Of a stretch of 64,000 bases of DNA, positions 1 through 9,379 are shown one piece after another. Position 1 is the first letter of the stretch. Every line of letters begins with the position of its first letter. The notes below the pieces were generated by a model. The model did not search any database, had not been told where the DNA came from, and saw only the letters and a program-made list of their open reading frames with translations. The position numbers were made by a program, and so were the translations under genes. The DNA comes from Usitatibacter sp038244725. GTDB lineage: Bacteria > Pseudomonadota > Gammaproteobacteria > Burkholderiales > Usitatibacteraceae. Location of the stretch: assembly GCA_038244725.1 (NCBI GenBank), contig JBBRTF010000012.1, positions 32,447 to 96,446 of the forward strand, read 5' to 3'.

Positions 1-305
1 TGGAGTGGCTGTGCGAGCGCATCCGCGCCTCGGTGCCGAAGAAGGGCCCGCTCATCGTCGCCGGCGACTTCAACGACTGGCACCGCAAGGCGAGCAATTT
101 CCTCGAGGACGAGCTCGGCCTCGTCGAGGTCTTCGAGAAGGCCGAAGGCCGCCCCGCGCGCAGCTATCCGGCGCAGATGCCGGTGTTCACGCTCGACCGC
201 ATCTACGTGCGCGACCTGAACGTGGAGAGCGTGACGCGCCACACCGGGGCGCAGTGGTCGCGCCTTTCGGACCACGTGGCTCTCGCCGCGCGCCTGTCTC
301 GCTAG
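1..305 (+). CDS. Endonuclease/exonuclease/phosphatase family protein (C-terminal fragment)
   Basis: This is the last ~100 codons of an EEP-superfamily metal-dependent phosphodiesterase whose start lies left of the window; the reading frame is open from base 3. Two hallmark motifs are visible: IVAGDFNDW, whose Asp and Asn help form the metal/phosphate site, and a terminal SDH (RLSDHVAL) carrying the catalytic His. Family members cleave nucleic acid or sphingolipid phosphodiesters. The specific substrate cannot be told from this fragment. It converges with argB, leaving only an 18-base gap. Confidence 0.85.
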   Translation, partial: EWLCERIRASVPKKGPLIVAGDFNDWHRKASNFLEDELGLVEVFEKAEGRPARSYPAQMPVFTLDRIYVRDLNVESVTRHTGAQWSRLSDHVALAARLSR

Positions 306-323
306 GCTCGCGTCCCGCCGGAA

Positions 324-1235
324 TCAGCGGTGGTTGGGCGCCCGGTTCGCCGAGGCGCCGCGGATGAGCGTGCCCACTCCGGAGCTGGTGAGCACCTCCA
401 GCAGCAGCGCGTGCGATACGCGCCCGTCGATGATGTGCGCGCTCTTCACGCCGTTCCTCACCGCGTCCAGCGCGCATTCCACCTTCGGCAGCATGCCTCC
501 GGAGATGGTGCCCTCGTCGATCATCTCCTTCACCTTCTGCGCCGTGAGGCCGGTGATGACCTTGCCTTCCTTGTCGAGGACGCCGGTGGTGTTGGTGAGG
601 AGCACCAGCTTCTCTGCCTGCAGCGTGATCGCGAGCTTGCCCGCGGCCACGTCGGCGTTGATGTTGTAGGCGGTGCCGTTCTCGTCGCTGCCGATGGGCG
701 CGATCACGGGGATGAAGTCGCGCGAGTCGAGGAGCTGGATGATCTCCGGGTCGATGCGCACCACCTCGCCCACCAGGCCCACGTCGATCTTCTTCTTCTT
801 GTCTTCCTTGCTCGCCACCTTGAGCTTCCTCGCGTGGATGAAGTGGCCGTCCTTGCCGGTGAGGCCGACGGCCTTGCCGCCCGCCTTGTTGATGAGCGTC
901 ACGATGTCCTGGTTGATGAGCCCGCCCAGGACCATCTCCACCACGTCGAGCGTTTCCTCGTCGGTCACGCGCATGCCCTGGATGAACTCGCTCTGCTTGC
1001 CGAGCTTCTGCAGCAGCGCACCGATCTGGGGCCCTGCACCGTGCACGACCACGGGGTTCATGCCGATCAGCTTCAGCAGCACCACGTCCTCGGCGAAGTC
1101 CTCCTGGAGGGCGACGTCGGTCATGGCGTTGCCGCCGTACTTGATGACGATGGTGCGGTCGTAGAACTTCTGGATGTAGGGCAGCGCCTCGATGAGGACT
1201 TCTGCCTTCTGCGCGGAGGTCAGCTTGACGGCCAT
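324..1235 (-). CDS. argB: Acetylglutamate kinase
   Basis: Cytoplasmic enzyme of arginine biosynthesis that phosphorylates N-acetyl-L-glutamate with ATP. The 303-residue product has the normal family length. The amino-acid-kinase signatures are present: IKYGGNAM near residues 31-38 (phosphate-binding Lys32 and the Gly pair), VVVHGAGPQ near 62-70 (substrate loop), and AYNINADVAAG toward the C-terminal half (ATP and acetylglutamate contacts). It stands alone on the minus strand and is divergent from the sigma-factor/bufferin operon across a 142-base gap. No arginine-repressor site was recognised. The assignment is firm. Confidence 0.97.
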   Translation of the reverse strand: MAVKLTSAQKAEVLIEALPYIQKFYDRTIVIKYGGNAMTDVALQEDFAEDVVLLKLIGMNPVVVHGAGPQIGALLQKLGKQSEFIQGMRVTDEETLDVVEMVLGGLINQDIVTLINKAGGKAVGLTGKDGHFIHARKLKVASKEDKKKKIDVGLVGEVVRIDPEIIQLLDSRDFIPVIAPIGSDENGTAYNINADVAAGKLAITLQAEKLVLLTNTTGVLDKEGKVITGLTAQKVKEMIDEGTISGGMLPKVECALDAVRNGVKSAHIIDGRVSHALLLEVLTSSGVGTLIRGASANRAPNHR

Positions 1236-1377
1236 GGAAGGCCCGGGCGGCGAGGCCCGGGGCGCGGGAAAGTGAAGGCGCTTATTCTAGGGCAAACGAC
1301 GAGAACCCCGAGGGACTATTCATCCCCCGGGGCGACCGCGACTCGCGCCTCTCGCCTCAGCGCCCGCGCTGGTCGCG

Positions 1378-2000
1378 ATGGTAAGATTTCCCACGCCAAT
1401 GCCCACCGCGCCCGCCATCAGCGACCCGCGTTTCGCCGAGATCGAAGGCCATCGGCCCTATCTCCTGCGCTACGCGCTCTCGCAGCTGCGCGACGCCCAG
1501 CTCGCCGAGGAAGCGGTCCAGGAATGCCTCCTGGCGTCCCTGGAGGGCATCCAGGGCTTCGCCGGGAGATCGTCGCTGCGCAACCCTGGCTCACCTCGAT
1601 CCTTCGCTTCAAGGTGATCGACCTGCAGCGGCGCGCCGCGAGCGAGCGCTCGCAGGTGGAGTTCACGGATTTCGCCGCCGAGGCGCCCGACGAGGGCTGG
1701 ATGGACGAGCTCTTCGACGCAACCGGCCACTGGCGCGTGGCGCCCTCGGCGTGGAGCGATCCGGAAGCGGCCTTCGAATCGAGCCGCTTCTGGGAGGTGT
1801 TCCAGGGCTGCCTCGACAAGCTGCCCGCCGCGGGCGGCCGCGTCTTCTTCAAGCGCGAGATCGTCGGCGAGGAAGCCGACGTGATCTGTAAGGAAGAGGG
1901 GATCACGGCGTCCAACTGCTGGGTCATCCTCCACCGGGCACGGCTCGCGCTGCGCTCCTGCCTCGAGAAGAACTGGTTTGGAAAAGAAGCCGCCCGCTGA
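1378..2000 (+). pseudogene. ECF-like RNA polymerase sigma-70 factor, interrupted by a frameshift
   Basis: The first half (region 2-like: YLLRYALSQLRDAQLAEEAVQE, then FAGRSSLR) is read in the frame of base 1378. The second half (WLTSILRFKVIDLQRR, then a region-4-like helix ending ARLALRSCLEKNWF) is read two bases out of phase. The break falls at about 1582-1586, between the SSLR and WLTSIL motifs that are nearly adjacent in intact homologues, so one base is missing or two are extra. The start may be the ATG at 1378 or the ATG at 1399, since a TAAGAT -10-like hexamer lies between them. It overlaps the zinc-finger gene and heads the bufferin operon, which it would be expected to transcribe. It is either a real lesion or a sequencing/assembly error. 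Confidence 0.75.
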
Positions 2001-2181
2001 GAGCGTCGACTGCCGCGCGGCTTCGCGCCTGCTGTCCATCGCCTACGACCGCAAGCTCTCCGCGAGCGAGTCGGAATCGCTCACCTACCATCTCGACCGC
2101 TGCCTCATGTGCCGCAACTTCGACTCGCAGCTGAAGTTCCTGCACCGCGCGAGCGAGAAGTTCCGTTCCGGAAACGGATAG
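1978..2181 (+). CDS. Small zf-HC2-like zinc-finger protein, probable anti-sigma factor
   Basis: A 67-residue cytoplasmic protein that starts at a TTG inside the 3' end of the sigma-factor gene (23-base overlap), implying translational coupling. It contains the zinc-associated anti-sigma signature H-x3-C-x2-C (YHLDRCLMCRNF, residues about 38-49), but no transmembrane segment. It would therefore be a soluble ZAS-type inhibitor or co-regulator of the neighbouring sigma factor. Such sigma/zinc-finger pairs commonly precede DUF2282-DUF692-DUF2063 genes in betaproteobacteria. The role is inferred from motif and position. Confidence 0.7.
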   Translation: MEKKPPAESVDCRAASRLLSIAYDRKLSASESESLTYHLDRCLMCRNFDSQLKFLHRASEKFRSGNG

Positions 2182-2205
2182 AATTCGGGCAACAAGGAGC
2201 CACTC

Positions 2206-2505
2206 ATGTCCACCCGCAACAAGCTTCTGCAGTCGGCCATCGCGAGCGTCCTGGCGCTCGGCGTTGCCCATGGCGTCCAGGCCCAGGACAAGGGCGCCGG
2301 CGCCAAGGAGAAATGCTACGGCGTCGCCAAGGCCGGCCAGAACGATTGCGGGACCGCGCGCCACACCTGCGCGGGCAAGGCCGCCAGGGACAATGCCCCG
2401 GACGAATGGAAGTACGTTCCCAAGGGCACCTGCGCCTCGATCGGCGGCAAGAGCTCGTCGGGCGGGCCGGATACGTCGAAGGCGCCCAAGTTCAGGGCGT
2501 ACTAG
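2206..2505 (+). CDS. bufA: DUF2282 / BufA-type bufferin precursor (secreted, four-Cys peptide)
   Basis: The 99-residue product has a Sec signal peptide (basic start, hydrophobic residues 8-24, probable cleavage after VQA at 26). A short hydrophilic core follows with exactly four cysteines at 37, 48, 55 and 76 (EKCYG, NDCGT, HTCAG, KGTCAS). This EKCYGVAKAGQNDC pattern is the DUF2282 signature. Members are now described as bufferin-type ribosomally made copper-binding peptides whose central cysteines are modified by a DUF692 enzyme before export. An AAGGAG ribosome-binding site lies just upstream, and the DUF692 and DUF2063 genes follow directly. Metal specificity is inferred from the family, not seen. 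Confidence 0.85.
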   Translation: MSTRNKLLQSAIASVLALGVAHGVQAQDKGAGAKEKCYGVAKAGQNDCGTARHTCAGKAARDNAPDEWKYVPKGTCASIGGKSSSGGPDTSKAPKFRAY

Positions 2506-2509
2506 CGTT

Positions 2510-3364
2510 GTGAGCGCCCCCGGGCTCGCGCCCGGCAGCGCCGGCATCGGCCTGCGCGCGCCGCATTACGAGGAGATCCTCGAGCGCCGCCCGGCGCTCT
2601 CCTTTCTCGAGGTCCACAGCGAGAATTTCTTCTGCGAGGGGGGCGCTCCCCTGGCGTGGCTCGAGCGCTTCCGCGCGCTCTACCCCTTGAGCCTGCACGG
2701 GGTGGGGCTCTCGCTCGGATCAGTCGACGCGCTCGACGAGCGCCACCTCGCGAAGCTCGAGGCGCTCACGCACCGCTTCGAGCCCGCGCTCGTCTCCGAG
2801 CACCTGTGCTGGTCGTCGTACGGCGCGCGCCATGCGAACGACCTCCTGCCGCTTCCGTATACCGAGGAGGCCCTCGATCACGTGGTCGAGCGCATCGAGC
2901 GCGTTCAGGAACGGCTCGCGCGCCGCATCCTCGTGGAGAACGTGTCTTCGTATGTGCGCTTCGCGCATTCGACCCTCGCCGAATGCGACTTCGTCGCCGA
3001 GGCGGCGCGCCGTTCGGGCTGCGGCATCCTGCTCGACGTGAACAACGTCTGGGTGAACGCGTGCAACCACGGCTTCGACGCCCATCGCTACCTCGCGTCG
3101 ATGGATGCCGGCGCGGTGGGCGAGATCCATCTCGCGGGGTTCGAGCGCGAAGGCGGACTCCTCGTCGACACCCACGGCGCGCGCGTGAGCGCCGAGGTCT
3201 GGGCCCTCTACGCCGCCGCGCTCGCGGGCATGGGGCCGCGGCCCACGCTGGTCGAGTGGGATGTCGACCTGCCCGCGCTCGACGTGCTTCTCGACGAGAC
3301 GCGCATCGCGCGTTCGCATCTCGCGCGCGCCGCGACAGCGGCCGCGCCGGAAGTGATGGCGTGA
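2510..3364 (+). CDS. bufB: DUF692 multinuclear non-heme iron-dependent oxidative enzyme (BufB-like peptide maturase)
   Basis: Expected to oxidise precursor-peptide cysteines with an Fe cluster in a TIM-barrel fold. The GTG start at 2510, four bases after bufA stops, gives a 284-residue protein opening with the family motif IGLRAPHYEEIL. Likely metal ligands or active-site residues are His63 (LHGVGLSLGS), Glu143 (LVENVSSY), Asp176 (LLDVNNVWVNACNHG), His187, His207 (GEIHLAGF), Asp220/His222 (VDTHG) and Glu249/Asp251 (LVEWD), all within conserved DUF692 blocks. It overlaps the DUF2063 gene by one base (TGATG). Family assignment is firm; the chemistry is by homology. Confidence 0.88.
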   Translation: MSAPGLAPGSAGIGLRAPHYEEILERRPALSFLEVHSENFFCEGGAPLAWLERFRALYPLSLHGVGLSLGSVDALDERHLAKLEALTHRFEPALVSEHLCWSSYGARHANDLLPLPYTEEALDHVVERIERVQERLARRILVENVSSYVRFAHSTLAECDFVAEAARRSGCGILLDVNNVWVNACNHGFDAHRYLASMDAGAVGEIHLAGFEREGGLLVDTHGARVSAEVWALYAAALAGMGPRPTLVEWDVDLPALDVLLDETRIARSHLARAATAAAPEVMA

Positions 3365-4116
3365 TGGAACGCCTCGCCCGCACCCAGGAGGAATTCCTCG
3401 AGGCGATCCTCGAGCCGCGCGACATCGAGGCGACGCCCGGGCTGGAGATCTACCGCCGCAACGCGCGCGCCAACGCCGTGAGCGCGCTCGCCGCCGCCTA
3501 TCCCGTGGTGCGCCGCCTGGTGGGCGAGGCTTTCTTCGACGAGGCGGCCGTGCGATACATGCGCTCCAACCCGTCGCGAAGCGGCGACCTGCATGAACAC
3601 GGCGGTTCGCTCGCCGCGTTCCTCGAGGTGTACGAGCCGGCTCGCGGGCTCGAATACCTCGCCGACGTGGCGCGGCTCGAATGGGCGTGCCACGAGTGCC
3701 ATCACGCAGCCGACGCGGGCGCGCTCGACGTCGCGGCGCTCGCGCGCGTCGGCGCCGAGTCGCTGGGCGAGCTGCGCTTCGCGCTGCATCCGGCGGTGCG
3801 CCTCATGCGCTCCTTCCATCCCATCGCCGCCATCTGGGAAGCGAACCAGCCGCACCGCGACGGCATTCCCGATCGCGCCCGCGGCCCCGACCACGTGCTG
3901 GTGCGGCGCGAGGACCTGGCGGTCCGCGTGGAGCGCGTCGACGCCGCGCAGTGGACGCTCCTCGCGGGATTCGCCGCGGGGGCGAGCCTCGACGAAGCGA
4001 GCGCGTCGCTCGGCGCGGGCGAGGCCGAGCGCATCCTTGCCGCCTCGCTCGCACGCTTCGTGCGCGACGGCGTGATCCGGCGATTCTCGCTGCCTGCGGG
4101 CCCGGTCGCGGCGTGA
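3364..4116 (+). CDS. bufC: DUF2063 protein (BufC/HvfC-like partner of the DUF692 maturase)
   Basis: A 250-residue cytoplasmic protein. The N-terminal third carries the DUF2063 signature LEIYRRNARANAVSAL followed by YPVVRRLVGEAFF (about residues 27-60). A second domain carries YLADVARLEWACHECHHAAD (about 98-117), and the remainder is a winged-helix-like C-terminus. DUF2063 proteins partner DUF692 enzymes and are thought to recognise the precursor peptide leader. The start is set by a TGATG overlap with bufB. It in turn overlaps the next gene (GTGA), so bufB, bufC and the PilJ-like gene are probably made from one coupled message. Confidence 0.85.
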   Translation: MERLARTQEEFLEAILEPRDIEATPGLEIYRRNARANAVSALAAAYPVVRRLVGEAFFDEAAVRYMRSNPSRSGDLHEHGGSLAAFLEVYEPARGLEYLADVARLEWACHECHHAADAGALDVAALARVGAESLGELRFALHPAVRLMRSFHPIAAIWEANQPHRDGIPDRARGPDHVLVRREDLAVRVERVDAAQWTLLAGFAAGASLDEASASLGAGEAERILAASLARFVRDGVIRRFSLPAGPVAA

Positions 4117-4898
4117 GGCCCGTCCGCGCCGCCGCGTGGAGCGTCGCCGCCGTCCTCTTCGCCTGCGCGGTGGCGGGACACGCGTTCGCGCAGCAAGCCC
4201 CGCGCGCCACCGCCGCGATCCGTCTCGCCACGCTCGCCGAGCGCATCGCCAAGCTGCACGCGCAGGTGGGCGAGGGCGTCCTCGCGTACCGCTCGCGCCG
4301 CGCGCTCGCCGAGGCGCTGGGCGACTTCGACGCGACGCTCAAGGCTGTCGCCGCGCGCGCGGGCACGGCCGAGCTGCGCGACAACTACGCGCTCCTCGCG
4401 CTCCTCTGGCAGGACTATCGCGATTGGGCGATGCGAACGCCCACGCGGGACAACGCCCGCAAGCTGAGGAGCCGCACCGAGGAGGTGGTCTGGATCGCGC
4501 AGAAGGGCGCGAAGCTGGTGCAGGAAAGCGCACGCGCCGCGACCAACGCTTCGGCGGTGCGCGCCGCCACCGCGGCGATGCTCGCGCAGCGCATCGCCAA
4601 GGCGCACCTGTGGATGCGCTGGGAGATTCGCGACGCCGCCCTCACCCGGGAGCTGCGCGAGGCGAACGAGAACCTGCGGCGCACCCTGCAGACGCTGCGC
4701 GCCGCGGCCGATGAATCCGGCGCGATCGACGCGGAGCTGCGCACGGCCGAGAGCCAGATGCGCTTCATGGAGGACGCGGCACGCGCTCTAGATCGCGGCG
4801 AGGATCCGGCGCGCGCGATCGAGTTCATCGCCAAGACCGGCGACAACATCTACGAGTCGATGGAGCGCCTCGCGCGCCTCTACGAGGACGCGGGCTGA
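4113..4898 (+). CDS. Secreted PilJ-like (type IV pili methyl-accepting chemotaxis transducer N-terminal) domain protein
   Basis: The GTG start at 4113 overlaps the bufC stop and yields 261 residues: a signal peptide (cleavage near AFAQQA, residue ~25) and an all-helical region with two repeats of the PilJ-type sensor pattern (LATLAERIAKLHAQVG, then AMLAQRIAKAHLWMRW), followed by a C-terminal coiled coil (LREANENLRRTLQTLR). There is no HAMP, kinase or methyl-accepting domain, so it is a free periplasmic four-helix sensor module. PilJ domains occur at the front of NarX-like and chemotaxis receptors. Its place as the last gene of a bufferin operon, where a DoxX gene is often found, is unexpected. 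Function unknown. Confidence 0.75.
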   Translation: MRPVRAAAWSVAAVLFACAVAGHAFAQQAPRATAAIRLATLAERIAKLHAQVGEGVLAYRSRRALAEALGDFDATLKAVAARAGTAELRDNYALLALLWQDYRDWAMRTPTRDNARKLRSRTEEVVWIAQKGAKLVQESARAATNASAVRAATAAMLAQRIAKAHLWMRWEIRDAALTRELREANENLRRTLQTLRAAADESGAIDAELRTAESQMRFMEDAARALDRGEDPARAIEFIAKTGDNIYESMERLARLYEDAG

Positions 4899-4899
4899 T

Positions 4900-5760
4900 T
4901 CAGCCCTTCGGGGCGGGGTTGGTCACGTCCATGACGATGCGCCAGGCGTTGCCCTCGCGGCGCCAGACGCGCAGGAAGTAGCCGAGCGGCACGCCGCGCG
5001 CCGAGAGCGCCGCGTAGCTGCCACGCGCGTAGCCGAAATCGCGCGAGCCCGCGATCTCGGTGCGATCGACGACCCACGCGAGCCTCTCGTCGGACATCCC
5101 GGGCGAGGCGAGCGCGGCGGCCTTGCCGATCGCGGGCTGCGTGCTGGTGCGGTAGAAGCGCATGCGCTGGGAGCCGTGCTTGGCGTACGCCGCGCGCGGG
5201 CCGAGCGCGTGCGCGTCCGAGACGAAGTCGAGCTCAGCCGACTCGATATCGTTCGAGCGCGAGGCCGGCGTGCCCTCGCTCGATGTGGTGTCCAGCGGCG
5301 CGTCCCAGAGCGAGCTCTGCGAGTGCGCGATGCCCAGGTCCACGGCGACCTTCCACGGCCCGAGCGCCTCGCGACGCCAGATGGAGACGTACTGGCCGTA
5401 CGCGGGCGGCGCGGCAGGATCGGTCTTGCTGGTGATCTTCCAGGGCCCCGTCGACAGTCCCAGCTCGCCCGAGGCCGCGACCTCGGTATGCGCCGGGCGC
5501 CAGTCGAGCACGATGGGCGGGGCGGGCTGCGTCGCGAGGAAGGCATTGCTGTTGGTCCATCCGTTCCTCACGAACACGCCGTCGTCGGCGAAGTTGGCGA
5601 GGAAGGCGGCGCGCATGTCCTCGCGCACCGAGTGTGCCGCGAAGGCAGTTTCCGCGGCCGCGAGCGAGGCGGCGGGGACGGGAGCGGGAGGCTCGGCCGG
5701 CAGCTGCGCGCAGCCGGCGGCGAGCGCGGCGATCACGAGGGCGGTTCGCATGGGCCCCAT
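4900..5760 (-). CDS. Lipoprotein with two NTF2/SnoaL-like (DUF4440-type) domains
   Basis: The predicted protein starts at the ATG at 5760 or, more likely, at the internal MRTALVIA start (5751). It has a short hydrophobic segment and a lipobox (LAAGC), so it should be an outer- or inner-membrane lipoprotein. Two successive NTF2-like folds are suggested: residues ~35-150 (AAETAFAAHSVREDM, ending YVSIWRREALGPWKVAVD) and ~175-285 (ending YFLRVWRREGNAWRIVMD). Each ends in the W-R-R-E-x(3)-W-[KR] strand typical of DUF4440/SnoaL. No enzyme function can be assigned. It converges on the bufferin operon with a one-base gap. Confidence 0.7.
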   Translation of the reverse strand: MGPMRTALVIAALAAGCAQLPAEPPAPVPAASLAAAETAFAAHSVREDMRAAFLANFADDGVFVRNGWTNSNAFLATQPAPPIVLDWRPAHTEVAASGELGLSTGPWKITSKTDPAAPPAYGQYVSIWRREALGPWKVAVDLGIAHSQSSLWDAPLDTTSSEGTPASRSNDIESAELDFVSDAHALGPRAAYAKHGSQRMRFYRTSTQPAIGKAAALASPGMSDERLAWVVDRTEIAGSRDFGYARGSYAALSARGVPLGYFLRVWRREGNAWRIVMDVTNPAPKG

Positions 5761-5787
5761 TCTAGGTCCCCGCGCAAGGCCGTTTCG

Positions 5788-7142
<1,355 letters not shown>

Positions 7143-7143
<1 letters not shown>

Positions 7144-7688
7144 CACAGGGACTCGATCACGTGGTTCTGGTTGGTGTAGATGCAAAGCTCGCCCGCGATC
7201 TCGAGGGACTTCTTCACGATCAGCGCGGGCTCGAGCGCGGAATTGTCGAGGAGCGCGAGCGCCGCGGCCTGCGCGTAGCCCCCGCCGCTGCCGATGGCGA
7301 GGAGCCCGTGCTCGGGCTCGAGGACGTCGCCGGTGCCGGTGATGATGAGCGACGATTCGCGGTCGGCGATCGCGAGCATCGCCTCGAGGCGGCGCAGCAT
7401 GCGGTCGGTGCGCCAGTCCTTGGCGAGCTCCACCGCGGAGCGCAGCAGGTTGCCCTGGTGCTTCTCGAGCTTCGCCTCGAAGCGCTCGAAGAGCGTGAAG
7501 GCGTCCGCGGTAGCTCCCGCGAAGCCGGCGAGGATGCGGTCGTGGTAGAGGCGGCGCACCTTGCGCGCCGTGGCCTTCACCACGATGTTGCCGAGCGTCA
7601 CCTGGCCGTCGCCGCCCATGGCGACACTCGCCCCCCGGCGGACCGAAAGGATGGTGGTGCCGTGGAACTGCGCGGGTTCGGTGCTCAT
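7143..7688 (-). CDS. hslV: HslV, peptidase subunit of the HslUV protease
   Basis: Threonine peptidase of the ClpQ family, forming a double hexamer that works with HslU. The 181-residue product carries a ten-residue N-terminal extension before the catalytic threonine (HGTTILSVRRG, mature from about Thr11), so removal of more than the initiator Met is needed. Conserved blocks include GDGQVTLGNIVVK (beta-strand and Lys near residues 30-40), LAGFAGATADAFTLFERFEAKLE and IGSGGGYAQAAA. It is first of the hslVU operon. The upstream gene is a STAS protein on the same strand across a 66-base gap. Confidence 0.96.
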
Positions 7689-7754
7689 CGTGTTGGCTAT
7701 ATCAGGCGCTCGCCGCGCGCGCGCGGGGAAATCGAAAAAAAGCGGCCGGGTATT

Positions 7755-8864
7755 TCAGGTGGACTTGCGGCGCACCAGGATCGCATACCGGTTGACACCC
7801 ATCGCCTCGAGAAGTGCCGCGTTCAGCTCGTTCAGGTTGGCGAGGATCACGCGCTTGCCGGCGAGCTGGATCGCCTTCACCACGTCGAAGAAGATCGAGG
7901 TATAGCCGAACTCGACGCGCAGGACCTTGGCCATGTCCACGACCACCTCGCTGCGCAGGGCGGCCACGGCGTTCAGCTCGGCGATCTGGTTCGCGCTCGC
8001 CTGGGAGATCACGCCCTTCAGCTCATAGCCCGCCTCCGGCGCCGTGGGCGTGGCGGCCGCGATCTTCGCCGCGGAGGTGACGCGGGCCGTGTCGGCGGCG
8101 ACCTTGTTCACGTACACCTCCCAGCTGGGCGGCGACATCTCGAAGGCCACGGCGAACTCCAGGCCAAGTTCCTCGAACTCGTCCATCTTGCCGCAGAGGA
8201 TGTAGATCTCGAAGAGGAGGAGCCAGTACGGGCGCTGGCCCTCCGAGGGGCTCTCGTTGAACGCGGTGCGCAATACCTTTTCGAGCGCCTCGAAGTTGTT
8301 GAACCACATGGGCATCTTCTTCTTGCGCAGGTGCCCGAGCGCGTTGGCGAGGAGCAGTGCCTCGTCGGCGGAGATCGCCCCCACCTTGGACAGGTCCAGG
8401 CGCACGGTGCCCTGCGTCTGCGCGAACGCGAGGAACTTCTCGATCTCGCCGGCGAGCTCCCCCGAGGGCGAGGGCTTGAGCGCGAAGAAGTCCTTGCGCT
8501 CGCGGCTCTGGTTGCGGCGCGGGTCGTTCGCCGCGTCCCCGCCCTCGATCCACGCGGGCGGCGACTGCTCGAACTTCACCGTGAAGAGCATCGACAGCGA
8601 GTCGAACTCCTGCTGGTTCTGCGCGGCCTGGTGCAGGTCGAAGAGCATGAGCCAGGCCTGCTTGTTGTTGCGCCCGTTCGCGTCCTTGATTTCCGCCCTG
8701 AGGAGCGCGGCCGCGGCGTCGGGGTGGTTGGCCGCGTAGAGGAGCGCGGCTTCCTGCGCCACGGGGAGCGTTCCCGAGTTGTATTCCTCGGAGCCCAGGC
8801 GCCCCGGCGGGCGCGCCGGGCGGATGGGGCTCGGGGGATTGGCGCCCACGGCGGGAGTCGCCAC
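7755..8864 (-). CDS. Double STAS-domain protein of unknown role
   Basis: A 369-residue soluble protein with no signal peptide or membrane span. Two STAS-like folds can be traced: one around residues 140-215 (GTVRLDLSKVGAISADEALLLANAL, a canonical D-L-S strand and helix) and one at the C-terminus (SEVVVDMAKVLRVEFGYTS, then KRVILANLNELNAALLEAMG). Between and before them is a helical TPR-like region with two related blocks, AWLMLFDLHQAAQNQQEF and YWLLLFEIYILCGKMDEF. STAS domains mediate protein-protein contacts in anti-sigma antagonists and transporters; the classical phosphorylated Ser is not obvious. Function unknown. Confidence 0.75.
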   Translation of the reverse strand: MATPAVGANPPSPIRPARPPGRLGSEEYNSGTLPVAQEAALLYAANHPDAAAALLRAEIKDANGRNNKQAWLMLFDLHQAAQNQQEFDSLSMLFTVKFEQSPPAWIEGGDAANDPRRNQSRERKDFFALKPSPSGELAGEIEKFLAFAQTQGTVRLDLSKVGAISADEALLLANALGHLRKKKMPMWFNNFEALEKVLRTAFNESPSEGQRPYWLLLFEIYILCGKMDEFEELGLEFAVAFEMSPPSWEVYVNKVAADTARVTSAAKIAAATPTAPEAGYELKGVISQASANQIAELNAVAALRSEVVVDMAKVLRVEFGYTSIFFDVVKAIQLAGKRVILANLNELNAALLEAMGVNRYAILVRRKST

Positions 8865-8867
8865 GGC

Positions 8868-9356
8868 CTAGCGCACCGCGTTGGCGTTGGTGAGGCGGTA
8901 GTACACGACGTCGTCGTCGAGGACCGCCATGCGCCCGGCGACCACGATCGGCTCGTAGGTGAACTCGATCGCCTCGTCGGCCACCACCTCGACCATCGAC
9001 TCGGGCCCGCCCGGCATGCAGAACGGGCAATGCGGCGGGAACGAGGCGAGGAGGAAGCGCTTCTGCATGCGCGTCTGCTCGAGGGGCATCATGAAGCCGT
9101 AGAGCTTCACCTGCTTCTTGTCGAGCCCGCGGATCTGGCGCGTGAAGACCGGCCCGAACCGCTTGTCGGCGCGCTGCACGGTCTTGGCTTCCTGCAGCAA
9201 TTGCCACGGTACGGTGCCCGCTGGCTGCGCCTCGGTGGCGCCGCCGGGAACCTGCAGCCCTTTAGGCCCCGAGTCCTGGGCGAACGCCGGCGCCGCGAGC
9301 GCGCCCAGCGCGATCGCCGCGAAAAACGTTGCCAGTGTGCGCAGCATCTTTTCCAT
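8868..9356 (-). CDS. Secreted DUF3299 protein
   Basis: A 162-residue periplasmic protein with a clear signal peptide (ATFFAAIALGALAAPAFAQ). The DUF3299 core contains KKQVKLYGFMMPLEQT and a CxxC pair (PPHCPFCMPGG), then VVYYRLTNANAV. DUF3299 genes are often found next to FtsX-like ABC genes in zinc-responsive (Zrg-type) loci; here the permease and ATPase lie immediately upstream on the same strand. The CxxC could bind metal or be redox active. Start chosen at 9356 because the signal peptide begins there (MEKMLRTL). The biochemical role is not established. Confidence 0.8.
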   Translation of the reverse strand: MEKMLRTLATFFAAIALGALAAPAFAQDSGPKGLQVPGGATEAQPAGTVPWQLLQEAKTVQRADKRFGPVFTRQIRGLDKKQVKLYGFMMPLEQTRMQKRFLLASFPPHCPFCMPGGPESMVEVVADEAIEFTYEPIVVAGRMAVLDDDVVYYRLTNANAVR

Positions 9357-9379
9357 CGTCTTGTGTCGAGCGCCGCGGC

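Noticed and set aside
330..1377. Upstream extension of the sigma-factor frame back to base 330
   Set aside because: The extension is antisense to argB and holds no sigma-factor motif; the true N-terminal half is in another frame from 1378.
2170..2175. GGAAAC resembling an ECF sigma -35 element before bufA
   Set aside because: No matching -10 (such as CGTC) at the correct distance; it lies in the end of the zinc-finger gene, so it is probably chance.
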